Positions 24,753 to 33,850 of a DNA stretch of 64,000 bases are shown here, piece after piece (the stretch's first letter is position 1; each line of letters opens with the position of its first letter). The notes beneath the pieces are model-generated. The model was not told the origin of the DNA. It worked only from the letters and a program-made list of their open reading frames with translations, and made no database searches. Source of the stretch: Nioella nitratireducens (GTDB lineage Bacteria > Pseudomonadota > Alphaproteobacteria > Rhodobacterales > Rhodobacteraceae). Location of the stretch: NCBI RefSeq assembly GCF_001879715.1, contig NZ_MNBW01000003.1:124001-188000 (forward strand). Direction: 5' to 3'. A program made the position numbers and the translations under genes.

Positions 24753-26780
24753 ATGACCAACCCGCTCTTGCAAGACTGGCAGACGCCCTTTGCCCTGCCA
24801 CCCTTCGACGCCATCACGGATGAGGATTTCGGCCCCGCATTGGACGCCGCACTGGACGAGGGGCGCGCCGCGATCACGGCGATTGCCGACAACCCCGCGC
24901 CGCCGACCTTCGCCAACACGATCGAAGCGCTGGAACGGGCGGACAAGCGGCTCGATCAGGTGGCGGGGGTGTTTTACAACCTTGCCGGGGCCGATGCGAC
25001 GCCCGCGCGGCAGGACTTGCAGCGGAGCATGGCACCGAAGCTGTCGGCCTATTCCTCGGACATCACCAACAATCGCGCCTTGTGGCAGCGGATCGACACG
25101 CTGTGGCAGGCGCGGGATGGCCTTGGCCTGACGGCGGAACAAGAGCGTGTGCTTTACCTGACACACCGCAGTTTCGCCCGGTCGGGCGCGGCACTGGAAG
25201 GCGCGGATCGTGACCGGCTTACTCAGGTGAAATCGCGGCTGGCGGTGCTTGGCACGCAATTCACCCAGAATCTGCTGGCCGATGAGCGCGAGTGGTTCAT
25301 GGAATTATCTGAAACCGATCTGGACGGGCTGCCCGGTTTCGTTGTCGATGCCGCCCACGCGGCCGGGCAAGAGAAGGGCGTTGATGGCCCGGTGGTGACT
25401 CTGTCGCGCTCGCTGATCGTGCCGTTCCTGCAATTTTCGCCCCGCCGCGACCTGCGGGAAAAGGCCCAGAAGGCCTGGGCGGCACGGGGCGCAAATGGCG
25501 GCGAGACCGACAACCGGGGTATCGCGCAAGAGGTGCTGGCCCTGCGCGACGAACGGGCCAAACTGCTCGGCTATGACAGTTTCGCGGCCTACAAGCTGGA
25601 AACCGAAATGGCGGGCACGCCAGAACGCGTGCGCGATTTGCTGATGCAGGTGTGGAAGCCCGCGAAAGCGCAGGCGTTGGCTGATGGCGACATCCTGACC
25701 CGGATGATGCGCGAGGACGGGATCAACGGCGATCTGGAGCCGTGGGACTGGCGCTATTACGCAGAAAAGCGGCGCAGGGCCGAACATGACCTCGATGAAG
25801 CGGCGCTGAAGCCGTATTTTCAGCTCGACCGGATGATCGACGCGGCCTTTGACTGCGCGAACCGCCTTTTCGGGCTGGAGTTCACGCCGCTGGACGCCCC
25901 GATGTATCATAAAGACGTGCGCGCGTGGGAGGTCACGCGGAACGGTCGGCACATGGCTGTCTTCCTCAGCGACTATTTCGCGCGCGGGTCCAAGCGCTCG
26001 GGGGCATGGTGTTCGGCCATGCGCAGCCAGTCAAAGCTGGACGGGGAGGTGCGGCCCATCGTGGTCAATGTCTGCAACTTCGCCAAACCGGCGGAAGGGG
26101 CCCCGGCGCTGCTGTCTTATGACGATGCGCGCACACTGTTCCACGAGTTCGGCCATGCGCTGCACCAGATGCTGTCGGACGTGACCTATGGCTCGATCTC
26201 CGGCACCTCGGTGGCGCGCGATTTCGTGGAATTGCCAAGCCAACTTTATGAACATTGGCTGGATGTGCCGGAAGTTCTGCAAAAACATGCGCTGCACGCG
26301 GAAACGGGCGAACCGATGCCCAAGGATGTGCTGGAGCGGCTGTTGGCGGCGCAGACCTATGACATGGGGTTTCAGACGGTGGAATATGTCGCCTCGGCGC
26401 TGGTCGATCTGGACTTTCATGACGGGGCGGCCCCGGCAGACCCGATGGCGGCGCAGGCCGAAACCCTGGCGCGGATCGGGATGCCGAAACCCATCGTCAT
26501 GCGCCACGCCACCCCGCAATTCGCCCATGTGTTCTCGGGCGACGGCTATTCCTCGGGCTACTACAGCTACATGTGGTCAGAGGTGATGGACGCCGACGCC
26601 TATCAAGCCTTCGAGGAGGTCGGCGATCCTTTTGATGCCGAAATGGCGGGCAAGCTGGAACGGTTCATCTTGTCGGCTGGCGGCAGCGAGGAAGCCGACG
26701 CGCTCTACACCGCGTTCCGGGGTCGTATGCCGGGCGTTGAGGCGCTGTTGAAAGGTCGGGGGCTGGACGCGGCGGCGTGA
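24753..26780 (+). CDS. M3 family oligopeptidase / peptidyl-dipeptidase (Dcp-like)
   Basis: 675 residues. The zinc site HEFGH is at residues 464-468, with the downstream Glu in FVELPSQLYEHW. The N-terminal LPPFDAITDEDFGPALDAAL is the M3A start. The enzyme degrades short peptides in the cytoplasm. ATG at 24753 is preceded by GAGGAG; the frame extends upstream but only through the previous gene. The split between Dcp and oligopeptidase A cannot be made by eye. Confidence 0.92.
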   Translation: MTNPLLQDWQTPFALPPFDAITDEDFGPALDAALDEGRAAITAIADNPAPPTFANTIEALERADKRLDQVAGVFYNLAGADATPARQDLQRSMAPKLSAYSSDITNNRALWQRIDTLWQARDGLGLTAEQERVLYLTHRSFARSGAALEGADRDRLTQVKSRLAVLGTQFTQNLLADEREWFMELSETDLDGLPGFVVDAAHAAGQEKGVDGPVVTLSRSLIVPFLQFSPRRDLREKAQKAWAARGANGGETDNRGIAQEVLALRDERAKLLGYDSFAAYKLETEMAGTPERVRDLLMQVWKPAKAQALADGDILTRMMREDGINGDLEPWDWRYYAEKRRRAEHDLDEAALKPYFQLDRMIDAAFDCANRLFGLEFTPLDAPMYHKDVRAWEVTRNGRHMAVFLSDYFARGSKRSGAWCSAMRSQSKLDGEVRPIVVNVCNFAKPAEGAPALLSYDDARTLFHEFGHALHQMLSDVTYGSISGTSVARDFVELPSQLYEHWLDVPEVLQKHALHAETGEPMPKDVLERLLAAQTYDMGFQTVEYVASALVDLDFHDGAAPADPMAAQAETLARIGMPKPIVMRHATPQFAHVFSGDGYSSGYYSYMWSEVMDADAYQAFEEVGDPFDAEMAGKLERFILSAGGSEEADALYTAFRGRMPGVEALLKGRGLDAAA

Positions 26781-26864
26781 TCGGGGGCACCCGATGCTTT
26801 ATCGCGCTGTAACGCCGGGCGCCTGCGCCCGGCCGTCAGCCACTGGTCGCACAGGGTCGCGCGG

Positions 26865-28028
26865 TCATTGCCACTCGCCCGAAAACCCCTTCGGAACCAG
26901 CAGGTTGTGCGGTCCGAGGTTCGCGACGTCGCGTTCGCCGCAGAGGGCCATTGTGGTGTCCAGCTCCTTGTGGATCACCTCCAGCGCCTTGGTCACGCCG
27001 GCCTCGCCCATTGCGCCGAGGCCGTAGACGAAAGCCCGTCCTATATAGGCCCCCTTGGCCCCCATCGAGATGGCTTTCAGGACGTCCTGACCCGAGCGGA
27101 TTCCGCTGTCGAGATGCACCTCGATCTTGTCGCCCACGGCGTCGAGGATCGGTTGCAGGGCGCGGATCGAGGAGATGGCGCCGTCCAGTTGGCGTCCGCC
27201 ATGGTTCGAGACCACGATGGCGTCGGCCCCTACGTCGAGCGCTTTTTTCGCATCTTCGACGTCGAGGATGCCTTTCAGGATGACCGGGCCATCCCACCAC
27301 TTGCGGAATTCCTTGATCCGCTCCCAGTCGAGCGAATGGTCGAACGCCTGGCTGGTCCAGGCCGACAGCGACCCGGTGGCGTCCACGCCTTTGGCGTGCC
27401 CAACCACGTTGCCGAAGGTGCGCCGCTTGGTGCCGAGCATGCCAAGGCCCCATTGCACCTTGGTCATCATGTTGGCGATGGATTTGGGGGTCAGCTTGGG
27501 CGGGGCGGACAGGCCGTTGCGGATATCCTTATGCCGCTGGCCCATGATTTGCAGGTCCACCGTGATCACCAGGGCCGAACATTTTGCCGCTTTCGCGCGG
27601 GCGAACAGGCGTTGCATGAAGTCGTCGTCCTTCAGCGTATACACCTGAAACCAAAAGGGTTTTTCCGTGTTTTCGGCAACGTCCTCGATCGAACAGATCG
27701 ACATGGTCGACAGGGTGAAGGGCACGCCGAATTTCTCGGCGGCGCGGGCGGCTTTGATCTCGCCATCGGCGCATTGCATGCCGGTCAGCCCGACGGGGGC
27801 GAGCGCGACCGGCATCGAGACGTCTTGCCCGATCATCTGGGTCGCGGTGTTGCGCCCGGTCATGTCTACGGCGATGCGCTGGCGCAGGTAGATGTCATCG
27901 AAATCGCTGGAGTTCTCGCGGAAGGTCTGTTCCGTCCAGCTTCCGGACTCGGCGTAATCGTAGAACATCTTGGGCGTGCGCCGCTTATAGATTCGCTTGA
28001 GATCCTCGATCGTGGTGATGACTGGCAT
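26865..28028 (-). CDS. lldD: FMN-dependent L-lactate dehydrogenase (alpha-hydroxy acid dehydrogenase)
   Basis: 387 residues of the FMN alpha-hydroxy acid oxidase family. The C-terminal SNHGGRQLDGA contains the catalytic His and the substrate-binding Arg, and LDSGIRSGQDVLKAISMGA binds the FMN phosphate. MPVITTIEDLKRIYKRRTPKMFYDYAESGS matches the LldD start. It oxidises L-lactate to pyruvate, feeding the respiratory chain. A 23-bp dyad just upstream fits an LldR-type operator. Glycolate or mandelate dehydrogenase is possible but less likely. Confidence 0.88.
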   Translation of the reverse strand: MPVITTIEDLKRIYKRRTPKMFYDYAESGSWTEQTFRENSSDFDDIYLRQRIAVDMTGRNTATQMIGQDVSMPVALAPVGLTGMQCADGEIKAARAAEKFGVPFTLSTMSICSIEDVAENTEKPFWFQVYTLKDDDFMQRLFARAKAAKCSALVITVDLQIMGQRHKDIRNGLSAPPKLTPKSIANMMTKVQWGLGMLGTKRRTFGNVVGHAKGVDATGSLSAWTSQAFDHSLDWERIKEFRKWWDGPVILKGILDVEDAKKALDVGADAIVVSNHGGRQLDGAISSIRALQPILDAVGDKIEVHLDSGIRSGQDVLKAISMGAKGAYIGRAFVYGLGAMGEAGVTKALEVIHKELDTTMALCGERDVANLGPHNLLVPKGFSGEWQ

Positions 28029-28043
28029 GAACGGCCTCCCCGT

Positions 28044-28066
28044 ATTGGTGAGAAATTCTTACCAAT
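28044..28066. promoter_or_regulatory. LldR/GntR-like operator upstream of lldD
   Basis: A 23-bp near-perfect dyad: ATTGGT (28044-28049) and ACCAAT (28061-28066), with a central AGAAATTCT that is also nearly symmetric. It lies 16-38 bp upstream of the lldD ATG, right before the GGGGAGG ribosome-binding site. TTGGT...ACCAA arms are typical of FadR-subfamily GntR regulators such as LldR. No GntR gene is in the window. Confidence 0.6.
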
Positions 28067-28124
28067 GCATCGTTGCCCGTGCAACGTCCAATGCGTCGCG
28101 GCCCGTTTTGGGGGGGTGCCATGC

Positions 28125-28168
28125 GTACACCCCCCGTACACTCCCCGTACACCGGGCGTGCAGACAGA
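28125..28168 (-). repeat. Three-unit 11-bp GTGTAC repeat (copy 2)
   Basis: GTACAC at 28125-28130, 28136-28141 and 28147-28152, i.e. GTGTAC three times with an 11-bp period on the minus strand. It is preceded on that strand by CTGTCTGCACG (to 28168), matching copy 1 at 6366-6406. It lies between trpA and lldD. Confidence 0.7.
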
Positions 28169-28213
28169 ACGGCGTTTTTGGGGGGAGGGAGGGGCGCCGG
28201 TATGACTGGACAA

Positions 28214-28269
28214 CCCCGCGTCCGCGGGGATGACAAGGGGGACGGGCCAGGCCCCCGCTTTCGCGGGGG
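28214..28269. repeat. Pair of GC-rich palindromic repeats
   Basis: CCCCGCG-TC-CGCGGGG (28214-28229) followed by ATGACA, and CCCCCGC-TTTC-GCGGGGG (28252-28269) followed by TGACA. Both have the same hairpin plus (A/G)TGACA tail, so they are two units of one dispersed intergenic repeat type. They lie 10-66 bp downstream of trpA and may act as its terminator region or stabilise its 3' end. Confidence 0.6.
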
Positions 28270-28279
28270 TGACAGGGGG

Positions 28280-29071
28280 TCAGGCGCGGTGTGCGCCGTC
28301 GGCCAGTCCCTTGACGAAGGAAAGCACTTCAGAAACCGGCTTGCCCGCCGCGATCTCGCCCACGATGGCGGAGCCGACCACAGCGCCGTCTGCGACCGAG
28401 GCGATGGCCTGCGATGTTTCCGGTGTGCGGATGCCGAAACCGACGATCACTGGCAGATCGGTCTGCGCCTTGATCCGGGCAACCTCGGGGCCGACATCGG
28501 TGGCCTCGGCAGCCGCCGCGCCGGTGATGCCGGTGATCGAGACGTAGTAGACAAAGCCGGAGGTGTTGGTCAGCACCTTGGGCAGACGTTTGTCATCGGT
28601 CGTGGGGGTGGCGAGGCGGATGAAGTTCAGACCGGCCTTTTGCGCCGGAATGCACAGCTCGTCATCCTCTTCCGGCGGCAGGTCGACAACGATCAGCCCG
28701 TCGATCCCTGCGGCCTTGGCATCGGCAAGGAACCTGTCCACGCCGCGGCTGTAGATCGGGTTGTAGTAGCCCATCATCACGATCGGGGTGCTGTCATCGG
28801 CCTTGCGGAACTCGGTGGCCATATCCAGCGTCTTTTGCAGGGTCTGCCCGCCTTCAAGGGCGCGCTGGCCCGCCAACTGGATGGTCGGGCCATCGGCCAT
28901 CGGGTCGGTGAACGGCATCCCGAGCTCGATGATATCCACGCCTGCGCCGGGCAGGCCCTTGATGATCTCAAGCGAGGTGTCGTAATCGGGGTCGCCCGCC
29001 ATCACATAGGCCACGAAAGCCTTTTTGCCGTCCGCCTTGAGTGCTGCGAATTTGGCGTCGATCCGAGTCAT
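28280..29071 (-). CDS. trpA: Tryptophan synthase alpha subunit
   Basis: 263 residues, TIM barrel. The catalytic Glu is in [17 protein letters not shown], and [16 protein letters not shown] and the phosphate-binding VGFGIRTPE are all present. It cleaves indole-3-glycerol phosphate and passes indole to TrpB. ATG at 29071 begins [15 protein letters not shown]; the longer frame to 29338 reads into the ychF promoter. trpB is not next to it. Confidence 0.97.
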   Translation of the reverse strand: MTRIDAKFAALKADGKKAFVAYVMAGDPDYDTSLEIIKGLPGAGVDIIELGMPFTDPMADGPTIQLAGQRALEGGQTLQKTLDMATEFRKADDSTPIVMMGYYNPIYSRGVDRFLADAKAAGIDGLIVVDLPPEEDDELCIPAQKAGLNFIRLATPTTDDKRLPKVLTNTSGFVYYVSITGITGAAAAEATDVGPEVARIKAQTDLPVIVGFGIRTPETSQAIASVADGAVVGSAIVGEIAAGKPVSEVLSFVKGLADGAHRA

Positions 29072-29228
29072 CCTGATCCCCCGTCTGAGTTCCGGCTTGG
29101 TTTGGCGAATGTGCACGGGGAAATCAATGGGAAACGGCCCCGCAACCGGCCCTGCCCGCACGAGTCCCGTTGCAGCGGCGCGCCCATGCGCATAGAAGGC
29201 GCCGAAAGCGAAGATGCGGAGGGCCGAG

Positions 29229-30326
29229 ATGGGCTTCAAGATGGGTATCGTGGGTCTGCCGAATGTGGGTAAGTCCACGCTCTTCAACGCGCTGACCAAA
29301 ACGGCGGCGGCGCAGGCGGCGAATTTCCCCTTCTGCACGATCGAGCCGAACGTGGGCGACGTGGCGGTGCCGGACAGCCGGTTGGATCAACTGGCCGACA
29401 TTGCCGGGTCGAAGGCGATCATCCCGGCGCGGATGACCTTTGTCGATATCGCCGGTCTGGTGAAAGGCGCGTCCAAGGGCGAGGGGCTTGGCAACCAGTT
29501 CCTTGCGAACATCCGCGAGACGGATGCGATTGCGCAGGTGCTGCGCTGCTTCGAGGATGACGACATCACCCATGTCGATGGCCGGATCGACCCCATCGCC
29601 GACGCCGAGACCATCGAGACCGAGTTGATGCTGGCCGATCTGGAAAGCATCGAGAAGCGCCGCGCCAACCTTGTCCGCAAGCTGAAAGGCAACGACAAGG
29701 AAGCGCAGCAGCAAGACCGCCTGCTGGCCGAGGCACAGAAAGTGCTGGAAGACGGCAAACCCGCGCGTCTGGTCGAGGTATCGGACGAGGACGCCAAGGC
29801 GTGGAAGATGCTGCAACTGCTGACCACCAAACCGGTGCTTTATGTCTGCAACGTCGATGAAGGGTCAGCGGCCACCGGCAACGCGTTTTCGGAAAAAGTC
29901 GCCAAGATGGCGGAAGAGCAGGGTGCGGCGACGGTCGTGATCTCGGCCCAGATCGAGGAAGAGATCAGCCAGCTCGACGCCGAAGAAGCCGAAATGTTCC
30001 TGAGCGAAATGGGGCTGGAAGAGGCCGGGCTCGACCGGTTGATCCGCGCGGGCTATGAGCTGTTGAACCTTGAGACCTATTTCACCGTCGGCCCGAAAGA
30101 GGCGCGGGCGTGGACGATCCGCAAGGGCACGGCGGCGCCGCAAGCAGCGGGCGTGATCCATGGCGATTTCGAGCGCGGATTCATCCGGGCGGAAACCATC
30201 GCCTTCCCCGATTTCGTGGCCTGCAAGGGCGAGACCGGGGCCAAGGAAGCGGGCAAGATGCGGGTCGAGGGCAAGAGCTATGTCGTCAAGGATGGCGACG
30301 TGCTGCATTTCCTGTTCAATGCCTGA
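29229..30326 (+). CDS. ychF: Redox-regulated ATPase YchF (OLA1 family)
   Basis: 365 residues, the usual length. Walker [10 protein letters not shown] is near residue 9, switch region [10 protein letters not shown], and a C-terminal TGS domain (about residues 280-365) ends in [14 protein letters not shown]. It lacks the NKxD guanine motif of GTPases, as expected for the ATP-preferring YchF. It acts on ribosomes and in stress responses. Its end overlaps the nucleoside hydrolase gene by 8 bp. Divergent from trpA. Confidence 0.97.
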   Translation: MGFKMGIVGLPNVGKSTLFNALTKTAAAQAANFPFCTIEPNVGDVAVPDSRLDQLADIAGSKAIIPARMTFVDIAGLVKGASKGEGLGNQFLANIRETDAIAQVLRCFEDDDITHVDGRIDPIADAETIETELMLADLESIEKRRANLVRKLKGNDKEAQQQDRLLAEAQKVLEDGKPARLVEVSDEDAKAWKMLQLLTTKPVLYVCNVDEGSAATGNAFSEKVAKMAEEQGAATVVISAQIEEEISQLDAEEAEMFLSEMGLEEAGLDRLIRAGYELLNLETYFTVGPKEARAWTIRKGTAAPQAAGVIHGDFERGFIRAETIAFPDFVACKGETGAKEAGKMRVEGKSYVVKDGDVLHFLFNA

Positions 30327-31248
30327 TCCCGTCAAGCTGATCATCGACACCGACCCCGGTATCGACGATGCGATGGCGATCTTTCATGCCGCTGCCGCGC
30401 CGGACATCGACCTTTTGGGGCTGACCAGCATTTTCGGTAATGTCACCACGGCCAAGGCGACGCGCAATGCGCTGCGCCTGGTCGAGGCGGCGGGGCTGCA
30501 TTGCCCGGTGGCCCGAGGGGCCGAGCGGCCCTTGGTGCTGCCGCCGTTCCCGCCATCTGCCAAGGTGCATGGCGAAGAAGGCTTTGGCGATATCCCGGCG
30601 GAAGAGCCGACCGGTCGCGCTGTGGGTGAGAGCGCGGCGGCGTTTCTGGTGCGCATGGCGCGGAACCATGCCGGGGAATTGGTGGTCTGCCCCATCGGGC
30701 CGCTGACCAATATCGCCGAGGCGCTGCGGCTGGACCCCGATTTTGCCCGGAACGTGAAGCGCATCGTCATCATGGGTGGCTCGCTGGAGGATGGCGGCAA
30801 CATCACGCCCTATGCCGAGGCCAATATCTACCACGACCCGCACGCGGCGGACGAGGTCTTTGCCTCGGGCGCGCCGATCACGCTGGTGGGGCTGGATGTG
30901 ACGCACCAGATTCTGTGCCCGGCCGAGGATTTCGCTGGCATCGCGGCAGACGCACCGCGCCTTGGCGGGATGCTGCAAGAGATGAGCCGGTTCTACCTGC
31001 GGTTTTATGAGAGCGTGGGCAAGTTTGGTGGCTGCTCGCTGCACGACCCCGCCGCCGTCATTGCCTGTGCGCATCCAGAGCTGTTCACGACCCGGCCCGT
31101 GCCGCTGTGCGTGGTGTGCGAGGGCGCGGCGATTGGCGCGACCGTCGCGGATGAAAGCGGCACCCGCCTGCCGGTCGAGGTCTGCATGGGCGTGCAGGCC
31201 GAGGCGGTGAAGCAGGTGTTCCGCGACACGCTGGCCCTGCTGCCATAA
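30319..31248 (+). CDS. Inosine-uridine-preferring nucleoside hydrolase
   Basis: 309 residues. The N-terminal DTDPGIDDAMAI supplies the Asp cluster that binds Ca2+, and the C-terminal SLHDPAAV completes it. It cleaves ribonucleosides to base and ribose for salvage. ATG at 30319 lies inside the end of ychF. Family members differ in purine or pyrimidine preference, not decided here. Confidence 0.93.
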   Translation: MPDPVKLIIDTDPGIDDAMAIFHAAAAPDIDLLGLTSIFGNVTTAKATRNALRLVEAAGLHCPVARGAERPLVLPPFPPSAKVHGEEGFGDIPAEEPTGRAVGESAAAFLVRMARNHAGELVVCPIGPLTNIAEALRLDPDFARNVKRIVIMGGSLEDGGNITPYAEANIYHDPHAADEVFASGAPITLVGLDVTHQILCPAEDFAGIAADAPRLGGMLQEMSRFYLRFYESVGKFGGCSLHDPAAVIACAHPELFTTRPVPLCVVCEGAAIGATVADESGTRLPVEVCMGVQAEAVKQVFRDTLALLP

Positions 31249-31328
31249 GCTGCCATAAAAGGGGCGCCGGTCTGGCTGCGGGGCTGGATGGCCGATGTGG
31301 TGCCGGTGACGGTCGGGGCTGACAGGGG

Positions 31329-32330
31329 TCAGCCCACCTTTATGATCAGCTTGCCGGTGTTTTCGCCCTTGTAAAGCATCTCGATGGCGCCGGGCGCGGC
31401 CCCTGGCCCGTCGAGGATATGCTCCCGCACAGTGATCTTGCCCGCGCGAAGCCAGCCCGCCAGTGCGTCGCGCGCTTCGTGCAGGCGATCCATGTAGTCG
31501 AAGATCAAAAAGCCCTGCATCCGGGCGCGGGCGACCAGCAATTGCCGGTGCACGCGGGGGCCGATGGGCAGAGGGTCCCATTCGGTGATCGCCGCCGTGC
31601 CGCAGATGGTGATCCGCGCGCCTTGGGCAAGCTTGGTCATCACCGCGTCCGTTATCGGCCCGCAGGTGTTGTCGAAATAGCAATCCACCCCGTCCGGGCA
31701 AGCCGCGGCGATGGCCGTGGCCACATCCTCGGACTTGTAGTCGATGGCGGCGTCATAGCCGAATTCCGCAAGGCATTGCCGGGTCTTTTCGGCCCCGCCC
31801 GCGATGCCCACGGTGCGGCAGCCCATGACCTTGGCGATCTGCCCCACGGCAGACCCCACGGCCCCGGCAGCGGTCGAGACCACGACGGTATCGCCCGCCT
31901 TTGCGGCGCAGGTTTCCCGCAGGCCGAAATAGGCGGTGGTGCCGTTCAGACCCATGATCCCGAGCGCGTAAGAGCGCGGCAGGTCGGTTTCAGTCACCTT
32001 GTGGCCGATGTTGGCCCCGTCTGTCACGACATGGGTCTGCCAGCCAAGCAGCCCTTCGACCACGTCGCCCTCGGCATAGTCCGGGTGGCGGCTGGCAATG
32101 ACCTCGCCCACGGCAAAGCTGCGCATCGGGTCGCCTAGCGCGACTGGGGGGGAATAGTTCGGCACGTCATTGGCCCAACCCCGCATCGCCGGGTCCACCG
32201 ACCAGTGGCTGGTGTGGATCAGGCATTGGCCCTCTTGCAGCGCTGGCACATCGGTCTCGCGCAGCTCGAAATGCTCGGGCTTGGGCACGCCCACGGGGCG
32301 GCGGGCGAGAATGACTTGGGTGTTTTTCAT
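31329..32330 (-). CDS. NADP-dependent oxidoreductase, MDR superfamily (zinc-independent, CurA/leukotriene B4 reductase-like)
   Basis: 333 residues. The nucleotide loop AAGAVGSAVGQIAK near residue 155 and the start RRPVGVPKPEHFEL are typical of the NADPH-dependent alkenal/one oxidoreductases. The zinc-binding Cys of alcohol dehydrogenases are absent. It likely reduces alpha,beta-unsaturated ketones or aldehydes. ATG at 32330 follows GGAGG; no operon partners. Confidence 0.9.
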   Translation of the reverse strand: MKNTQVILARRPVGVPKPEHFELRETDVPALQEGQCLIHTSHWSVDPAMRGWANDVPNYSPPVALGDPMRSFAVGEVIASRHPDYAEGDVVEGLLGWQTHVVTDGANIGHKVTETDLPRSYALGIMGLNGTTAYFGLRETCAAKAGDTVVVSTAAGAVGSAVGQIAKVMGCRTVGIAGGAEKTRQCLAEFGYDAAIDYKSEDVATAIAAACPDGVDCYFDNTCGPITDAVMTKLAQGARITICGTAAITEWDPLPIGPRVHRQLLVARARMQGFLIFDYMDRLHEARDALAGWLRAGKITVREHILDGPGAAPGAIEMLYKGENTGKLIIKVG

Positions 32331-32401
32331 GGGGCCTCCTGTCCTGTTGGCCGCGATCCTGAGGCCAGCGGGGGCAGGGGGCAACCCGAAATCCCGACAG
32401 A

Positions 32402-33721
32402 TCAGTCGGCGAGGAAGGGCAGGTGCAGCCCGAACGTATCGCCCAGAAGCACGAAATTCAGCCCCAGCACGATGGCCGACCCCAGGCCGGCAAGGGTCCA
32501 CAGAACGGGGCCGACCTTGAATGCGCCCATGATGTCCTTGCGGCCCGAGAAGATCAGAAGGGCGATCATCGGCACCGGCAAGGCGATGCTGAGCACGACC
32601 TGGCTGAGGACCAGCGCCTGCGTGGCATTCACCCCCGCGGCCACCACCGCGAAGGCGGGCGCCATCGTGACCAGACGGCGCAGCCAGATCGGCACATGCA
32701 CCCGCAAGAAGCCTTGCATGATGATCTGCCCGGCCATGGTGCCGACGACCGAGGACGAAATGCCCGACGCGATGAGCGAGGCCAGAAACATGCCCGCCGC
32801 CGCCGCCCCCAGAAGAGGCGTGAGGGTGTGGTAGGCGGTTTCAATCTCGGCCACGTCCGGGTTGCCTTGGTGAAAGGCGCTGGCGGCCATCATCACCATC
32901 GCCATGTTGATCATGCCCGCAACGGCGAGGGCGACCACGACCTCGATATTCGAAAAGCGCAGCAGCTTGCGCCGTTCGCTATCGGTGCGGATGGTGGCCC
33001 GGCCCTGCGTCAGGCCCGAATGCAGGTAGATGGCGTGCGGCATGACGGTGGCACCGATGATGCCGACCGAGATCGTCAGGGCGACGCTGTCGGGCAGGGC
33101 GGGCTGCATCATTCCCGCGATGGCGGCCCCCCAATCGACCGGGGCAATCAGCATCTCGGCGAGGTAGCACAGCCCGATGATCCCCACCATCGCGCCAATG
33201 ACCAGCTCGATCGGGCGAAATCCGTGGCGTTCGAAGATCAGGATCGCATAGGTGATGATGGCAGTGATCGCCATGCCCACGATCAGCGGCAGGTTGAACA
33301 GAAGCGATAGACCGATGGCGCCACCGAGGAATTCGGCCAGATCTGTCGCCATGGCCGCGATTTCCGAGATCACCCACATGATCCAGACCACGGGGCGGGG
33401 GAAATGGTCGCGCGACAGCTCGGCCAGGTTCCTGCCCGTCACGATGCCAAGACGTGCCGACAGGGCCTGGAACAACATCGCGATCAGGTTGGCCAGCAGG
33501 ACGACCCATAGCAGGGTGTAGCCATAGCCCGCGCCCGCCTGAATATTCGTCGCGTAGTTGCCCGGGTCGATATAGGCGACCGAGGCAATGATCGCGGGGC
33601 CGACAAACAACAGCTTGGACCGCCAGCCGGGGCGCTGCCCGGCCAGCACGTCGGACATTCCGCTGCGGGTGCGGTCGCTGAGCGACTTCAGGTCGCGGGG
33701 GGACTCGGGGTGCATTGCCAT
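32402..33721 (-). CDS. mntH: Nramp-family Mn2+/divalent metal transporter
   Basis: 439 residues with about 11 membrane helices. The metal-binding motif DPGNYAT is at residues 52-58 (TM1), and MPHAIYLHS in TM6 supplies the second ligand set. It imports Mn2+ (and Fe2+) with protons. It is divergent from the DtxR-type regulator gene, with two matching boxes in the 129-bp gap. Confidence 0.95.
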   Translation of the reverse strand: MAMHPESPRDLKSLSDRTRSGMSDVLAGQRPGWRSKLLFVGPAIIASVAYIDPGNYATNIQAGAGYGYTLLWVVLLANLIAMLFQALSARLGIVTGRNLAELSRDHFPRPVVWIMWVISEIAAMATDLAEFLGGAIGLSLLFNLPLIVGMAITAIITYAILIFERHGFRPIELVIGAMVGIIGLCYLAEMLIAPVDWGAAIAGMMQPALPDSVALTISVGIIGATVMPHAIYLHSGLTQGRATIRTDSERRKLLRFSNIEVVVALAVAGMINMAMVMMAASAFHQGNPDVAEIETAYHTLTPLLGAAAAGMFLASLIASGISSSVVGTMAGQIIMQGFLRVHVPIWLRRLVTMAPAFAVVAAGVNATQALVLSQVVLSIALPVPMIALLIFSGRKDIMGAFKVGPVLWTLAGLGSAIVLGLNFVLLGDTFGLHLPFLAD

Positions 33722-33732
33722 GGGCGCATTTG

Positions 33733-33746
33733 ATAGCCGATGCTAT
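33733..33746. promoter_or_regulatory. MntR-type box 1, mntH/mntR gap
   Basis: ATAGC (33733-33737)-CGAT-GCTAT (33742-33746), a perfect 5-bp inverted repeat 12 bp upstream of the mntH start. The same pattern recurs at 33798-33811. Likely operator for the adjacent regulator. Confidence 0.6.
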
Positions 33747-33797
33747 TTTTTCTGCAAGGGGCTTTTCGCCCTGCGCCGAATCTTCTGGCCGCGAGGG

Positions 33798-33811
33798 AAA
33801 GCTTTGGCTAT
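33798..33811. promoter_or_regulatory. MntR-type box 2, mntH/mntR gap
   Basis: AAAGC (33798-33802)-TTTG-GCTAT (33807-33811). It matches box 1 in the 3' arm and in four of five positions of the 5' arm. It lies 40 bp upstream of the GTG start of the regulator gene, so it may give autoregulation. Confidence 0.5.
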
Positions 33812-33850
33812 AAAACATTCCCCACCGATAGGTTGAGAAGGGCCCGCACC

